Source: Draconibacterium sediminis
Lineage (GTDB): Bacteria > Bacteroidota > Bacteroidia > Bacteroidales > Prolixibacteraceae
Length of the DNA stretch: 64,000 bases
Reading direction: 5' to 3'
Assembly: GCF_000949475.1 (NCBI RefSeq)
Contig: NZ_JRHC01000001.1
Location: 930,001 to 994,000 of the forward strand
Within the stretch, counting starts at the first letter, position 1. Each line of letters starts with the position of its first letter. The position numbers and the translations under genes were made by a program. Below are positions 9,848-18,850 of the stretch, piece by piece. The notes under the pieces are model-generated. The model saw only the letters and a program-made list of their open reading frames with translations, was not told the DNA's origin and did not search any database.

Positions 9848-9906
9848 CCAAAAGCGTCAGCATTCGAGTCCCGCCTGTGCTGACAATATCGTCAGGATTT
9901 CTCGCT
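9797..9906 (+). pseudogene. tRNA-Gly 3' half broken by two palindromic inserts
   Basis: The pieces 9797-9813, 9863-9873 and 9898-9906 together rebuild the tRNA-Gly sequence from the anticodon-loop 3' side to the acceptor end. The 49-base insert at 9814-9862 holds two hairpins: CCTGAC-ATTCC with GGAAT-GTCAGG, then ATGCTGAC with GTCAGCAT (the last T is the first base of the next tRNA piece). The 24-base insert at 9874-9897 holds CTGAC-aatatc-GTCAG. Both inserts sit between a G and a TT of the tRNA, as does the D-loop insert in the left remnant. No 5' half is present, so it is not a tRNA gene. Confidence 0.85.
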
Positions 9907-9911
9907 CTTTT

Positions 9912-9944
9912 AAAAGGCTTCACAATTTTGTGAGGCCTTTTTTT
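9912..9944 (+). terminator. Second copy of the tRNA-operon terminator
   Basis: Nearly identical to the hairpin at 9494-9525, with one extra T in the loop. It probably serves the GIY-YIG gene now. Confidence 0.8.
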
Positions 9945-9964
9945 ATGCCTTATATTTTGCATTT

Positions 9965-10103
9965 GGTTGGCTGCCGGGCTTTTCGCTTTACCGGTTTTGT
10001 CAAGCTTGGTTTTTGTAATTGGTACGTGGGCTCCCGTCGTCGCCTTCGTCCAATAACAAAAACTTGTCGCTTATCTGCAACAGGGTGTCGCTGCAATCCC
10101 TGC
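9965..10103 (-). repeat. Structured intergenic repeat or RNA-like element
   Basis: On the minus strand the block begins GCAGGGATTGCAGCGACACCC and ends with GTAAAGCGAAAAGCCCGGC. Between them lies a long imperfect stem (about 10002-10021 with 10049-10067, CCAAT-ACAAAAAC arms) closed by a G+C-rich loop. It is more G+C-rich than its surroundings and has no credible reading frame. From memory, blocks framed by GGGAT-n-AGCG and AGCCC recur in Bacteroidota genomes; I could not check this. Confidence 0.45.
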
Positions 10104-10371
10104 CAAAGGGGGCGGCGGTTCTTTAGTTTTTGCACCATGCTTTAGCTACGTGTCACTTTAATTAGGAAAAGGAATGGCTTTAGCCTTTAATCTAATACTT
10201 AAAGGCTAAAGCCCTAGTTTTACCATGTATTTAATCACCGGGCTAAAGCCACGGTGCAAAATACGGTATTTCGAATTTTAAGGACTAAAGTCCGAAGTCG
10301 GGAATTATGCTTAACCCCGGCATTAATGCCGGGGTTAGTGAACTAAAAAACAAGCTGGACTTTAGTCCTTA
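10104..10371. repeat. Nest of short palindromes
   Basis: This gene-free stretch holds GGCTTTAGCC (10176-10185), GGCTAAAGCC (10204-10213 and 10241-10250), GGACTAAAGTCC (10282-10293), a 24-base palindrome AACCCCGGC-ATTAAT-GCCGGGGTT (10313-10336) and GGACTTTAGTCC (10357-10368). A degenerate inverted copy also links 10126-10151 with 10236-10260. It looks like several REP-type units packed together. No transposase gene is nearby. Confidence 0.6.
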
Positions 10372-10468
10372 ATGAATAACTTCCCTTTTTTCTCACCTCC
10401 CAATTTGTTAGGCCTTTCACTTTCCCAACATTATTACTATTTTCACCACAAACCAATTAAACTATACC

Positions 10469-11734
10469 ATGCAAAAACAAATTCATCTATCAATTTGGGT
10501 ACTGTTTTTAACTACCATTCTGTTTTCATGTCAACCAGTGCAGCAAAAAGCAGAACAAGAGGCTGACGCGACACAATTTATTACCATCGACGGGCCTGAT
10601 TTGATCGCACCCAACGGAGAGAAATTCTTTATCCAGGGAATTAACCTTGGCAACTGGCTGAATCCGGAAGGTTACATGTTCAAGTTTCAAAAAACAAGTT
10701 CGGCACGGCTTATCGATGAGATGTTTCGTGAAGCAGTGGGACCCGATTTTACCAACCAATTCTGGAAACAATTCAAAGATAATTACATCACCCGCGAGGA
10801 TATCCGCTACATAAAAAGCACGGGCGTGAATTCCATTCGTCTGCCTTTTCATTATAAACTGTTTACCGATGAAGATTACATGGGACTCTATTCCAATCAG
10901 GATGGTTTTGCACGTATCGACAGTTTGGTGGAGTGGTGCCGCGAATCGGAACTGTACATTATTCTGGATATGCACGATGCGCCCGGAGGGCAAACCGGTG
11001 CCAATATCGACGATAGTTATGGTTATCCGTGGTTAATGGTCAGTGAAGAAAGTCAGGAGTTGTTTGTGGATATCTGGCGAAAAATAGCCGATCGGTATAA
11101 AAACGAACCGATGATTTTAGGTTACGATCTGTTGAACGAACCCATAGCCACCTATTTCCCTGAAGATGAGGCGATGCTCAACAAACAACTGGAGCCTTTG
11201 TATATGAAAGCGGTTAAGGCCATTCGGGAGGTGGATATTAACCACATTGTTTTGCTGGGTGGTGCCCAGTGGAACGGTAACTTTACAGTGTTTACCGACT
11301 CGAAATTCGACGATAAGATAATGTACACTTGTCACCGTTACTGGTGTGATACCTTGCAGGCAAATATTCAGGATTTTGTTGATTTCCGCAACTCAGTGAA
11401 TCTACCCATTTATATGGGCGAAACCGGAGAGAATACCGATGAGTGGATTGCTGCCTGGACACGCCTGATGATCAGAAACAACATCGGTTATCATTACTGG
11501 CCTTACAAGAAAATGGGGAGCCCACGTTGTATGGTAACTATCCCAACACCCGAAAACTGGGATGTGATTGTAGATTTTGCCGAAGGACCACGCGATACCT
11601 ACGAAGCAGTGCGGGCAAATCGCCCTGATCAGGAGCTGGTTAAAAAAGTAATGATAAATTATATTTCGAATCTTAAATTGTCGAAATGTGAAGTAAACGG
11701 GGGCTACATTCGGGCGATGGCTATGGAGCCGTAA
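10469..11734 (+). CDS. GH5 family glycoside hydrolase, lipoprotein
   Basis: A 421-residue (beta/alpha)8 glycosidase of family GH5. It starts with a lipoprotein signal ending in LFSC at about residue 19, so it is probably displayed on an outer or inner membrane surface. GINLGNWL opens the barrel. The acid/base Glu is in DLLNEP near residue 223, and the nucleophile Glu is in YMGETGEN near residue 317. The substrate is a beta-linked glucan, mannan or similar; the subfamily cannot be set by eye. A Cys-type sulfatase gene lies 150 bases downstream on the same strand, which hints at work on a sulfated or mixed glycan. Confidence 0.9.
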   Translation: MQKQIHLSIWVLFLTTILFSCQPVQQKAEQEADATQFITIDGPDLIAPNGEKFFIQGINLGNWLNPEGYMFKFQKTSSARLIDEMFREAVGPDFTNQFWKQFKDNYITREDIRYIKSTGVNSIRLPFHYKLFTDEDYMGLYSNQDGFARIDSLVEWCRESELYIILDMHDAPGGQTGANIDDSYGYPWLMVSEESQELFVDIWRKIADRYKNEPMILGYDLLNEPIATYFPEDEAMLNKQLEPLYMKAVKAIREVDINHIVLLGGAQWNGNFTVFTDSKFDDKIMYTCHRYWCDTLQANIQDFVDFRNSVNLPIYMGETGENTDEWIAAWTRLMIRNNIGYHYWPYKKMGSPRCMVTIPTPENWDVIVDFAEGPRDTYEAVRANRPDQELVKKVMINYISNLKLSKCEVNGGYIRAMAMEP

Positions 11735-11884
11735 TGATCTTGATTTTCTTTTTGAAAAATACTTTATAAAAAAATCAAAAAGTCTGGCATTTGTTTGAAC
11801 TTCCCAAATTGAATGACGATATTGGTCGCCCTATCCTGCAGTGCGCAGAAGGAATACTGATACAAAAATTCAAATCCATTAATC

Positions 11885-13303
11885 ATGAATTTCAAAATCA
11901 AACTGTTGTTATTGTTTTGTGGGATTTTCTCACTTGCAAAAGTTCAGGCTCAAGATGCGAAGAAGCCCAATATTATACATATTCTTGCCGATGACGTGGG
12001 TTTTGACGACCTGAGTTGTTTTGGCTCGAAAGACATTAATACGCCCAACCTGGATAAGCTGGCGGCAGAAGGAATGAAATTTACGAGTTTTTACGCGCCA
12101 CACGGCACATGTACCCCATCGCGGGCAGCCACTTTAACCGGAAGGTATGCGCCAAGGGTAAATAACGGCACTGGTTTGTACGTATTGTTTCCACATTCGA
12201 AACACGGCCTGGAAGACGAGCTGGAGGTTTCAATCACCGAATTGCTGAAAGAACAGGGCTACACGACCGGATTATATGGGAAATGGCATTTAGGGCACTT
12301 GCCGCAATATTTGCCTTGTGTTCATGGTTTCGACGAGTTTCTGGGGATTCCATATCCCAACGATCATGGCCCGGAGCGTATCGGAAATTCAGGATGGCGG
12401 CCAAATGGCATCAGCGATCCGGAAATTCCGTTGATCGAGCAGGCACAGATTATAAAGCGATGTGATAATAATGATCTGGCCGAGTTGCCAGCATTATTTA
12501 CACGCGAAGCCTGCAAGTTTATTTACAGAGCAACACAGGAGGAAAAACCGTTCTACCTGCAATATGCGAATATTGAGACGCACACGCCCTGGTTTGTGCC
12601 AAAAGGTTTCGAAGGGCAAAGCAAAGCGGCTGCCTATGGCGACGCTGTTGAATACCTCGACCGTTCGGTTGGCATCATTCTAAATACTTTAAAACGACTG
12701 AAAATTGAAGACAATACCATTATTGTATTTACATCGGATAATGGCCCTTTGGTGCACCGCGACGAAGAATTGGAAAATTGCTACGGGAAATTTGGTTTTA
12801 CCGACCCTGACCGCGAGCATATTTTGCGCGAAGGCAAATACCAGGAGCGTTACGAAGGTGGAATCCGCGTATCGTGTATTATGAAATGGCCGGATGTAAT
12901 TCCTGCTGAGACGGAATGCGATGTGCCGGTGACGGGAATGGATTTGTTTACCACATTTGCCAATATTGCCGGTGCGGAAATTCCTGCCGACAGGGTAATC
13001 GATGGTAAAAATATTTTGCCTCTCATGAAAAATGAAGCAGGAGTTGCTGCACCTCATAAGGCTGTGTATGGTTTTACAGCAACAGGAAGGCTAATGAGCG
13101 TGAGATACAAAAACTGGAAATTGATTTTGCCCGGAAAACACTGGACCGGCAATTTGGATAAAGCACATTTATACGATGTAGAAAACGACCCGGGTGAGAA
13201 AGAAAATGTTGCAGATAAGAATCCCAAAGTGGTGGAAACGATTTTAGCAATGGCTGGTGAGGCAACGGACGCTATTAAAAACAATAAACCAATATCGGAA
13301 TAG
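11885..13303 (+). CDS. Secreted sulfatase (S1 family, Cys type)
   Basis: A 472-residue arylsulfatase-like enzyme with a signal peptide cut near residue 22 (VQAQ). The formylglycine motif CTPSR is at residues 76 to 80 and is followed by AATLTGRY. The metal-binding Asp pair is in LADDVG (about 35 to 40), and YGKWHLGH and FTSDNGP give further active-site residues. It needs a formylglycine-generating enzyme, presumably encoded elsewhere. The substrate is probably a sulfated carbohydrate. It is downstream of the GH5 gene and is closed by a shared terminator. Confidence 0.93.
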   Translation: MNFKIKLLLLFCGIFSLAKVQAQDAKKPNIIHILADDVGFDDLSCFGSKDINTPNLDKLAAEGMKFTSFYAPHGTCTPSRAATLTGRYAPRVNNGTGLYVLFPHSKHGLEDELEVSITELLKEQGYTTGLYGKWHLGHLPQYLPCVHGFDEFLGIPYPNDHGPERIGNSGWRPNGISDPEIPLIEQAQIIKRCDNNDLAELPALFTREACKFIYRATQEEKPFYLQYANIETHTPWFVPKGFEGQSKAAAYGDAVEYLDRSVGIILNTLKRLKIEDNTIIVFTSDNGPLVHRDEELENCYGKFGFTDPDREHILREGKYQERYEGGIRVSCIMKWPDVIPAETECDVPVTGMDLFTTFANIAGAEIPADRVIDGKNILPLMKNEAGVAAPHKAVYGFTATGRLMSVRYKNWKLILPGKHWTGNLDKAHLYDVENDPGEKENVADKNPKVVETILAMAGEATDAIKNNKPISE

Positions 13304-13333
13304 GGTTCAATCCTAACGAAAAATTACAGCATA

Positions 13334-13367
13334 AAAAAAGCGTGGCAGTGGCACGCTTTTCTTTTTA
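13334..13367. terminator. Bidirectional terminator between convergent genes
   Basis: AAAAGCGTG and CACGCTTTT form a stem with A and T runs on its two sides. It can end both the sulfatase transcript and the minus-strand barrel gene. Confidence 0.75.
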
Positions 13368-13382
13368 TTTTACTTTAATGGT

Positions 13383-13868
13383 TTATTCAAACACATAGCG
13401 GATATTCAAACCAAAACCTCCCCAGTGGAGGCTGGTTTCGTCGATCACCTCCAGCGATGGGCGGTAATCAAGCCCTAAGGCGATCGGGATATTTACAAAG
13501 CGGTATTCGAGCCCGATTTCAAAGGCAGCACCCAGGTTAAAATTGGTTTCGCTGTCTTTTGCTCCCTCCTTATACACCGTTTCATCTAAAATTGCCAGGT
13601 ACGGTCCAACGCCCATATACCAGTTAAATGCTTCGTCGGTTATCGGGCGGTACAGGAAATCCCAAAGCAGGTCGGCTGCAACGCCATCGCCAAACGAAAG
13701 GTCGGCATGCAGGCGGTTAAATTCACCTGTAGAGAAAATTCCATCGATGGCAACGCTTCCGGCCGAAACATCGCCAAAACGCACCCCCAGTTCCTGGGCG
13801 TTTCCAATAAAAATACCTGTAACAGCTAAGATGGCTGTTAATACAATTGTTTGTAATGTCTTTTTCAT
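13383..13868 (-). CDS. Small outer-membrane beta-barrel protein
   Basis: A 161-residue protein with a signal peptide ending near residue 24 (GNAQ). The rest is alternating hydrophobic strands with Tyr/Trp-rich ends and a terminal aromatic residue pair (IRYVFE), the pattern of an eight-stranded outer-membrane barrel. No specific family is recognised. It is read from the same strand as the M48 protease, 30 bases downstream of it, so co-transcription is likely. Confidence 0.7.
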   Translation of the reverse strand: MKKTLQTIVLTAILAVTGIFIGNAQELGVRFGDVSAGSVAIDGIFSTGEFNRLHADLSFGDGVAADLLWDFLYRPITDEAFNWYMGVGPYLAILDETVYKEGAKDSETNFNLGAAFEIGLEYRFVNIPIALGLDYRPSLEVIDETSLHWGGFGLNIRYVFE

Positions 13869-13898
13869 TTTAATAAAAGTTGTTTTCTGAATTTTAAT

Positions 13899-15365
13899 TT
13901 ATTTTCCTAGAATTTTAATCATATCTCCACGTTTCAACACATCGCTCAATTCGCGGTTGTTTAGTAAGGCCATTTCTTCGAATTTATCTTGCGGAACTTT
14001 GTAATAAGCGAAAGCATCTTTTAACGAAACCGTTGCACTATTGATAGAAATTACCTTTATCCGGTCGGGTTTAATATTCAGTTTCGAAGCATCGGTAAGT
14101 CGCGCAAAGTTTTTCATTGTCGACTCAAACGCGGGCTTGTGTTGGCTAAAATTCGCATCCAAACAAAGGCCATGGAAGGTATAAACCATTGCATCTTTTT
14201 CGATAAAATACGACAGGATTTTTACCACCTGCTCTTGACCTGCATCGTTTTGAGATACCTGGTCCGAAATTGTTGCAACAGCATTCAGGCCGTTCAGTGT
14301 CAGGTTGCTTTTGTCTACCAGCGTAAGTTTTAAGTCGGATATCGTTTTTTGCGCAACCGCGTCGGCACCTTTTTCCTGCGACAGCTCAAAAATCATAGCT
14401 GCATTTTTGTCTTCAGGAACAATCTGCACCTGAAGTGGTGAATTGATCAGTGTCCAGTTTTTGGGTATCGGGAATTGAAAGGCCAGGTCGGGATGATAAA
14501 ACATATTGTTCTCCACAAAACCGTGGCGTGGATTTTCCCCATACACAATTCCATCAATCATTTTAAGATATTCGTCGGTGTTTACCGCGTAATTCTGTTG
14601 GGGTAATTGAGCTTGCCATTCAGCAGTAGTTTGTTTTACCGCAATATTTCGCTGCCCCGGATCGGGGTGTGTCGACATCCAGGTGGGAACACCTTCGTGG
14701 CTGCTTGCCATTTGCATTTTGTTCAACACTTCAAAAAAGTCGGCCATTTTATTGGCATCGTAGCCAATCTTTGATGAGTATTCAACTCCCAGGCGGTCGG
14801 CTTCGCGTTCGTTGGCACGGCTAAAACTTAAAAATAGAAGTTGCATTGCGGCCATAGCTTCATTGGCAAACTGTGCCACTTCAGGTACGGCTACCATTCC
14901 GGCGGCAAGGGCAACCTGGCTAATTTGTTGCCGCGTTTGTTGTTGCGCCGTGTGGCGAGCGGTAACGTGTCCCATTTCGTGTCCCAATACGCCCATCAGT
15001 TCTGCTTCGTTGTTAAACTGGGCTAAAATTCCGCGGGTTAAATAAATGTATCCGCCCGGCACGGCAAAAGCATTTACCACCGGCGAATCCAAGAGCCTGA
15101 AGTGGTATTGCAGGTTAGGGCGATGCGAAATCTTACCCATTTCTGTTCCCTTTTCGGTAATAAAATTCAGCAATGCCTCATCTTCATATAATCCAAATGT
15201 TGAAATTACCGTCGGGTCGTATTGCGTTCCCAGTGCAACTTCCTGCTCTTCCGACATCAACATGAGCTGTCGCTGTCCTGTAACCGGATTAACGGCGCAC
15301 GATGGGATCAGCAGTAATAACGAAACGGTTAAAAGAATTACCGAAAGTGTTTTGATTGTTTTCAT
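13899..15365 (-). CDS. M48 family metalloprotease, lipoprotein (BepA/LoiP-like)
   Basis: A 488-residue periplasmic metalloprotease. The lipobox LIPSC gives Cys23 as the acylated residue. The zinc motif HEMGH is at residues 129 to 133, and the third ligand lies in NEREADRLG. The family includes BepA and LoiP, which act in outer-membrane protein quality control. The C-terminal 60 residues (after about 430) look like the DKFEEMALLN-type LysM-like module often found in these proteins. It is divergent from the M28 peptidase gene, with 142 bases between. Confidence 0.92.
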   Translation of the reverse strand: MKTIKTLSVILLTVSLLLLIPSCAVNPVTGQRQLMLMSEEQEVALGTQYDPTVISTFGLYEDEALLNFITEKGTEMGKISHRPNLQYHFRLLDSPVVNAFAVPGGYIYLTRGILAQFNNEAELMGVLGHEMGHVTARHTAQQQTRQQISQVALAAGMVAVPEVAQFANEAMAAMQLLFLSFSRANEREADRLGVEYSSKIGYDANKMADFFEVLNKMQMASSHEGVPTWMSTHPDPGQRNIAVKQTTAEWQAQLPQQNYAVNTDEYLKMIDGIVYGENPRHGFVENNMFYHPDLAFQFPIPKNWTLINSPLQVQIVPEDKNAAMIFELSQEKGADAVAQKTISDLKLTLVDKSNLTLNGLNAVATISDQVSQNDAGQEQVVKILSYFIEKDAMVYTFHGLCLDANFSQHKPAFESTMKNFARLTDASKLNIKPDRIKVISINSATVSLKDAFAYYKVPQDKFEEMALLNNRELSDVLKRGDMIKILGK

Positions 15366-15507
15366 TTTTCCTGAAATTTTGAAGTATGGTTAAGAATTCA
15401 CATTTAAACGTGTCAAATTGTTATTTATAGCTTGCCTGTATTAGCTTAATTGTTAAATTCGCTTCTATACAAAGATAATATTTACTTCATTTTTTAAAAT
15501 CACCCGT

Positions 15508-17043
15508 ATGTTAATACGTAAAACTGTACTTGTTTATTTTAGCCTCCTGGCGTTTCTTTTTTCGGCCAGTGCGCAGAACGAAGCATTGTCGAAAATTGAT
15601 ATTCCTGAATTAAAAGAATACCTCACATTTATTACGTCTGATGAATTACAGGGACGCGCATTGGGTACCGAAGTTGATGGCCTTGAAATAACGGCGAACT
15701 ACCTGGCCGCTTATGCAAAAGAAATTGGGCTGAAACCTGCTGCAGATAACTATTTTCAGACAGTTCCGATTTTGCACACCGTACCGAGCACAGATGATTT
15801 TATTGAAGTAAAAAATAAAAAGGGGAAGTCGGTTTACCGGTCGGAAGAGCTGGTGAAATTAACCCAGACTTCCGGCATTTTTAGTCTTGATGAGGAACCC
15901 GTTACATTTATTGGTTTTGGCGAAAATATTGAGTCGCTGGATATAAATGATAAGCTTGTAATTGTAGCTCAGGGAAGTGCTGAATCGTTTTCAGGCGAAG
16001 AAAAATTTGAATGGCAAAACCGTGTAGAGAGCACAAAAATAAGTGCCATAATGGAAAAGCAACCGAAAGCTTTGCTGGTGATTACCAATCCGAAAGACAC
16101 GGAAAATAAAACCTTTAAACAATTGCAAGGCTGGATGAGTAGGTCGGGCTACAGCGTAAAAACCAACGACGATATTACCGCACAGCCTGCGGTTTTACTG
16201 GCCACGTCAAAAGTTGCCGATGCCTTGCTGGGTAAAAAAGGACAATACCTTAAGTACCTTGAAAAGGTGGCTGCCGGATCGGAGGCAGTTATTGAAGTTG
16301 CGGAAACACTAAGCCTTAAAGCAGGAACAAAACCTGAATTGCTGGAAGCAAAAAATGTTGTAGCATATATTGAAGGATCAGATCCGGTTTTAAAAAACGA
16401 ATACGTTGTATTTATGGCGCACTACGATCATTTGGGAGTTGGAAAAGATGGTGATGTATACAACGGCGCCGACGACAACGGATCGGGAACAGTGGCCATT
16501 ATGGAAGTGGCCGAAGCTTTTGCATCGTTAAAAGTAAAACCGAAACGAAGTATTGTTTTTCTGTGGGTAACCTGCGAAGAGAAAGGGCATTTCGGATCAA
16601 GTTATTATTGCGATCACCCGGTGTTTCCGTTGGATAAAACCGTGGCTTCCATTAACCTTGATATGGTAGGCCGCGTTTACGATGGCCCACGCGACGATGT
16701 TTGGAAAGATTCGCCCAAAAAAGTGAAAGATTTTGATGGATTGTACACCCTTTCGAACGATGTGTGGCCCGAATTGGCTGAAATAAATGCAACACACTGT
16801 GCCGAGCTGGGATTGGTTCCCGACACGAGTTTGCCAAAAGAGCGTTTTTTACGTGCCAGCGATCATTACCATTTCCACAAATATGGTGTACCTATCTTAA
16901 ATTATGCCACCGGTTATCATGCCGATTACCACAAAGTTGGCGATGAGATTGAAAGAATAAATTTTGAAAAAATAAAACGTGTTGCCGATCTTTGCTTTTT
17001 GGTAGGTTTTGATTTGGCCAACAAAAAAGATATAGAGTTTTAA
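15508..17043 (+). CDS. M28 family zinc aminopeptidase, copy 1
   Basis: A 511-residue secreted peptidase with a signal peptide ending near ASAQ (about 23). The di-zinc site can be followed through MAHYDHLG, NGADDNGSG, TCEEKG, INLDMVGR and DHYHFHKYG, so all ligands are present. A PA-like insertion probably occupies about 110 to 260. It is likely an aminopeptidase in the periplasm. The next gene is a paralogue 24 bases downstream. Confidence 0.92.
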   Translation: MLIRKTVLVYFSLLAFLFSASAQNEALSKIDIPELKEYLTFITSDELQGRALGTEVDGLEITANYLAAYAKEIGLKPAADNYFQTVPILHTVPSTDDFIEVKNKKGKSVYRSEELVKLTQTSGIFSLDEEPVTFIGFGENIESLDINDKLVIVAQGSAESFSGEEKFEWQNRVESTKISAIMEKQPKALLVITNPKDTENKTFKQLQGWMSRSGYSVKTNDDITAQPAVLLATSKVADALLGKKGQYLKYLEKVAAGSEAVIEVAETLSLKAGTKPELLEAKNVVAYIEGSDPVLKNEYVVFMAHYDHLGVGKDGDVYNGADDNGSGTVAIMEVAEAFASLKVKPKRSIVFLWVTCEEKGHFGSSYYCDHPVFPLDKTVASINLDMVGRVYDGPRDDVWKDSPKKVKDFDGLYTLSNDVWPELAEINATHCAELGLVPDTSLPKERFLRASDHYHFHKYGVPILNYATGYHADYHKVGDEIERINFEKIKRVADLCFLVGFDLANKKDIEF

Positions 17044-17067
17044 TCATAATATTTCAAACCGAAGAAC

Positions 17068-18639
17068 ATGAACACCAAACTTCTTTTCACACTGCTTTGT
17101 GTAGCAGTTTCGATAGTGGCTGTTGCTCAAAAAAACGAATTACAAACCATTACCGAGAATGACCTGAGAGCACACCTTGAAATTATTGCCGGCGATAATA
17201 TGCGTGGTCGCGATTTTTTTACCGAAACGCCGGGCCTTGATCTCGCTGCGGATTACCTGAAAGCTCAATGTGCAAAAATGGGACTGACTCCCGGAGTTGA
17301 AGGCTATTTCCAAAATGTTGAATTGCAGGCTGTAACACCTGATCCTGACCAGACGGTATTAAGTTTAAAAGACGCCAACGGAAATAAAAGTTACCAAACA
17401 AAAGATATTTTTTCGCTGGGAGGGCCTCCAAAAAACGACACCATTTCAGGCGAAGTGGTGTTTGCCGGTTATGGTTGGTACAACGAGGATACAAAATACA
17501 ACGATACAAAAGACCTGGATTTAAAGGGCAAAATTGTGCTGGTGATGACCCGCACCCTCGAACAGGTCAAAGAAGGATCCGGGCCTGACATGGATACCGA
17601 AATGAAAAAAATGTCGAGAGCCATGATGGGAGGCGCAAAAGCGGTGATTTTGGTGAATGATCCGATGAATCCAAATCCCGAATACATTGAAAGTATACGA
17701 AAATATGCAACCGGTGGTAGTCTGACCCTAAAAGGAGCAAAAAGCTCGCTTATTCTTCCTATAAGATTGATCTTTGGGTCGGAAGAACTGGGTAATAAAA
17801 TGTTGGAAGGATCAGGGAAAACTTTGGATGGCTTACAACAGGAGATACTCGAAAGTAATAGCCCAAAATCATTTGCCATAAACAATTTAACAACTGAAAT
17901 TAATCTGGTTAAATCAAATGAATCAATTGTCGGAAAGAATGTCATCGCAGTGGTTGAAGGCAGCGATCCGGAATTAAAGAAAGAGTGCATTGTTTTTACC
18001 GCGCATTACGATCATTTGGGAACCGACGGCGAAGGCGGTATTTATAATGGTGCCGACGATAACGGATCAGGTACTGTTGCCCTGTTGGAAATTGCCGAGG
18101 CATTTCAAAGCATGAAAAAGAAACCCAAACGCAGTATCGTTTTTGCCTGGGTAACCGGCGAAGAAAAGGGGCTGCTGGGTTCTGATTATTACTCACAGCA
18201 TCCGGTTATACCGATGGAAAATACACTGGTGGATATTAACCTTGATATGATCGGTCGCTCGGCAGAAACGGAACTGGATTCAGTGGATGTGAACTCAAAA
18301 AGTCTGGCAGGTCCTAACGGAATGTACATTATTTCCGGAAGGCAAAGTTCAGAGCTGCTGGATATCAGCGATGAGGTTTGTGAAGACCTGGGACTTGTAC
18401 CGAGCGATGAATTAACAAAAGCCTTTTTAACGCGCAGCGATTACTACCACTTTTATAAAAACGGTGTACCGATTCTTGGTTTGTCAACCGGTCTGCACGA
18501 CGATTATCATGAAATTACCGATGAGCTCGATAAAATCGATTACCATAAGATGAAAAGGGTTACGCAGTATGCGTTTTCGGTAGCTTACAAGCTGGCCAAT
18601 CAAACGAAACGATTGGTTGTTGATAAGCCGGTTAAATAG
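17068..18639 (+). CDS. M28 family zinc aminopeptidase, copy 2
   Basis: A 523-residue paralogue of the upstream gene, with a signal peptide and the same order of metal ligands (TAHYDHLG, NGADDNGSG, TGEEKG, INLDMIGR, DYYHFYKNG). The two proteins align along their whole length but differ clearly, so this is an old tandem duplication. A terminator follows the stop codon, which makes the two genes one transcription unit. Confidence 0.92.
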   Translation: MNTKLLFTLLCVAVSIVAVAQKNELQTITENDLRAHLEIIAGDNMRGRDFFTETPGLDLAADYLKAQCAKMGLTPGVEGYFQNVELQAVTPDPDQTVLSLKDANGNKSYQTKDIFSLGGPPKNDTISGEVVFAGYGWYNEDTKYNDTKDLDLKGKIVLVMTRTLEQVKEGSGPDMDTEMKKMSRAMMGGAKAVILVNDPMNPNPEYIESIRKYATGGSLTLKGAKSSLILPIRLIFGSEELGNKMLEGSGKTLDGLQQEILESNSPKSFAINNLTTEINLVKSNESIVGKNVIAVVEGSDPELKKECIVFTAHYDHLGTDGEGGIYNGADDNGSGTVALLEIAEAFQSMKKKPKRSIVFAWVTGEEKGLLGSDYYSQHPVIPMENTLVDINLDMIGRSAETELDSVDVNSKSLAGPNGMYIISGRQSSELLDISDEVCEDLGLVPSDELTKAFLTRSDYYHFYKNGVPILGLSTGLHDDYHEITDELDKIDYHKMKRVTQYAFSVAYKLANQTKRLVVDKPVK

Positions 18640-18661
18640 TTTCGAAAATTACTTCGCAGGG

Positions 18662-18702
18662 AAACAGCTCTTTTAATTCATTTTGAAAGAGCTGTTTTTT
18701 TT
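18662..18702 (+). terminator. Terminator of the M28 gene pair
   Basis: AAACAGCTCTTT pairs with AAAGAGCTGTTT and is followed by a T run. Confidence 0.85.
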
Positions 18703-18850
18703 GCTCCAATCCGTGCCTTCAAAGTCATGACTTTTGACTGATAAATTTGTGTTAATTTTTACCACCCGCCATTTGTGTTTAAAATGAGCAAAAGTTAATT
18801 ATATATTTTTGTGCTCTAAAAATATAGATATATACATATAACAATACGAA

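Noticed and set aside
9930..10145. Overlapping 62- and 71-residue frames on both strands
   Set aside because: Both are rich in Arg, Cys and Gly because of the G+C-rich structured block, and neither resembles a protein family.
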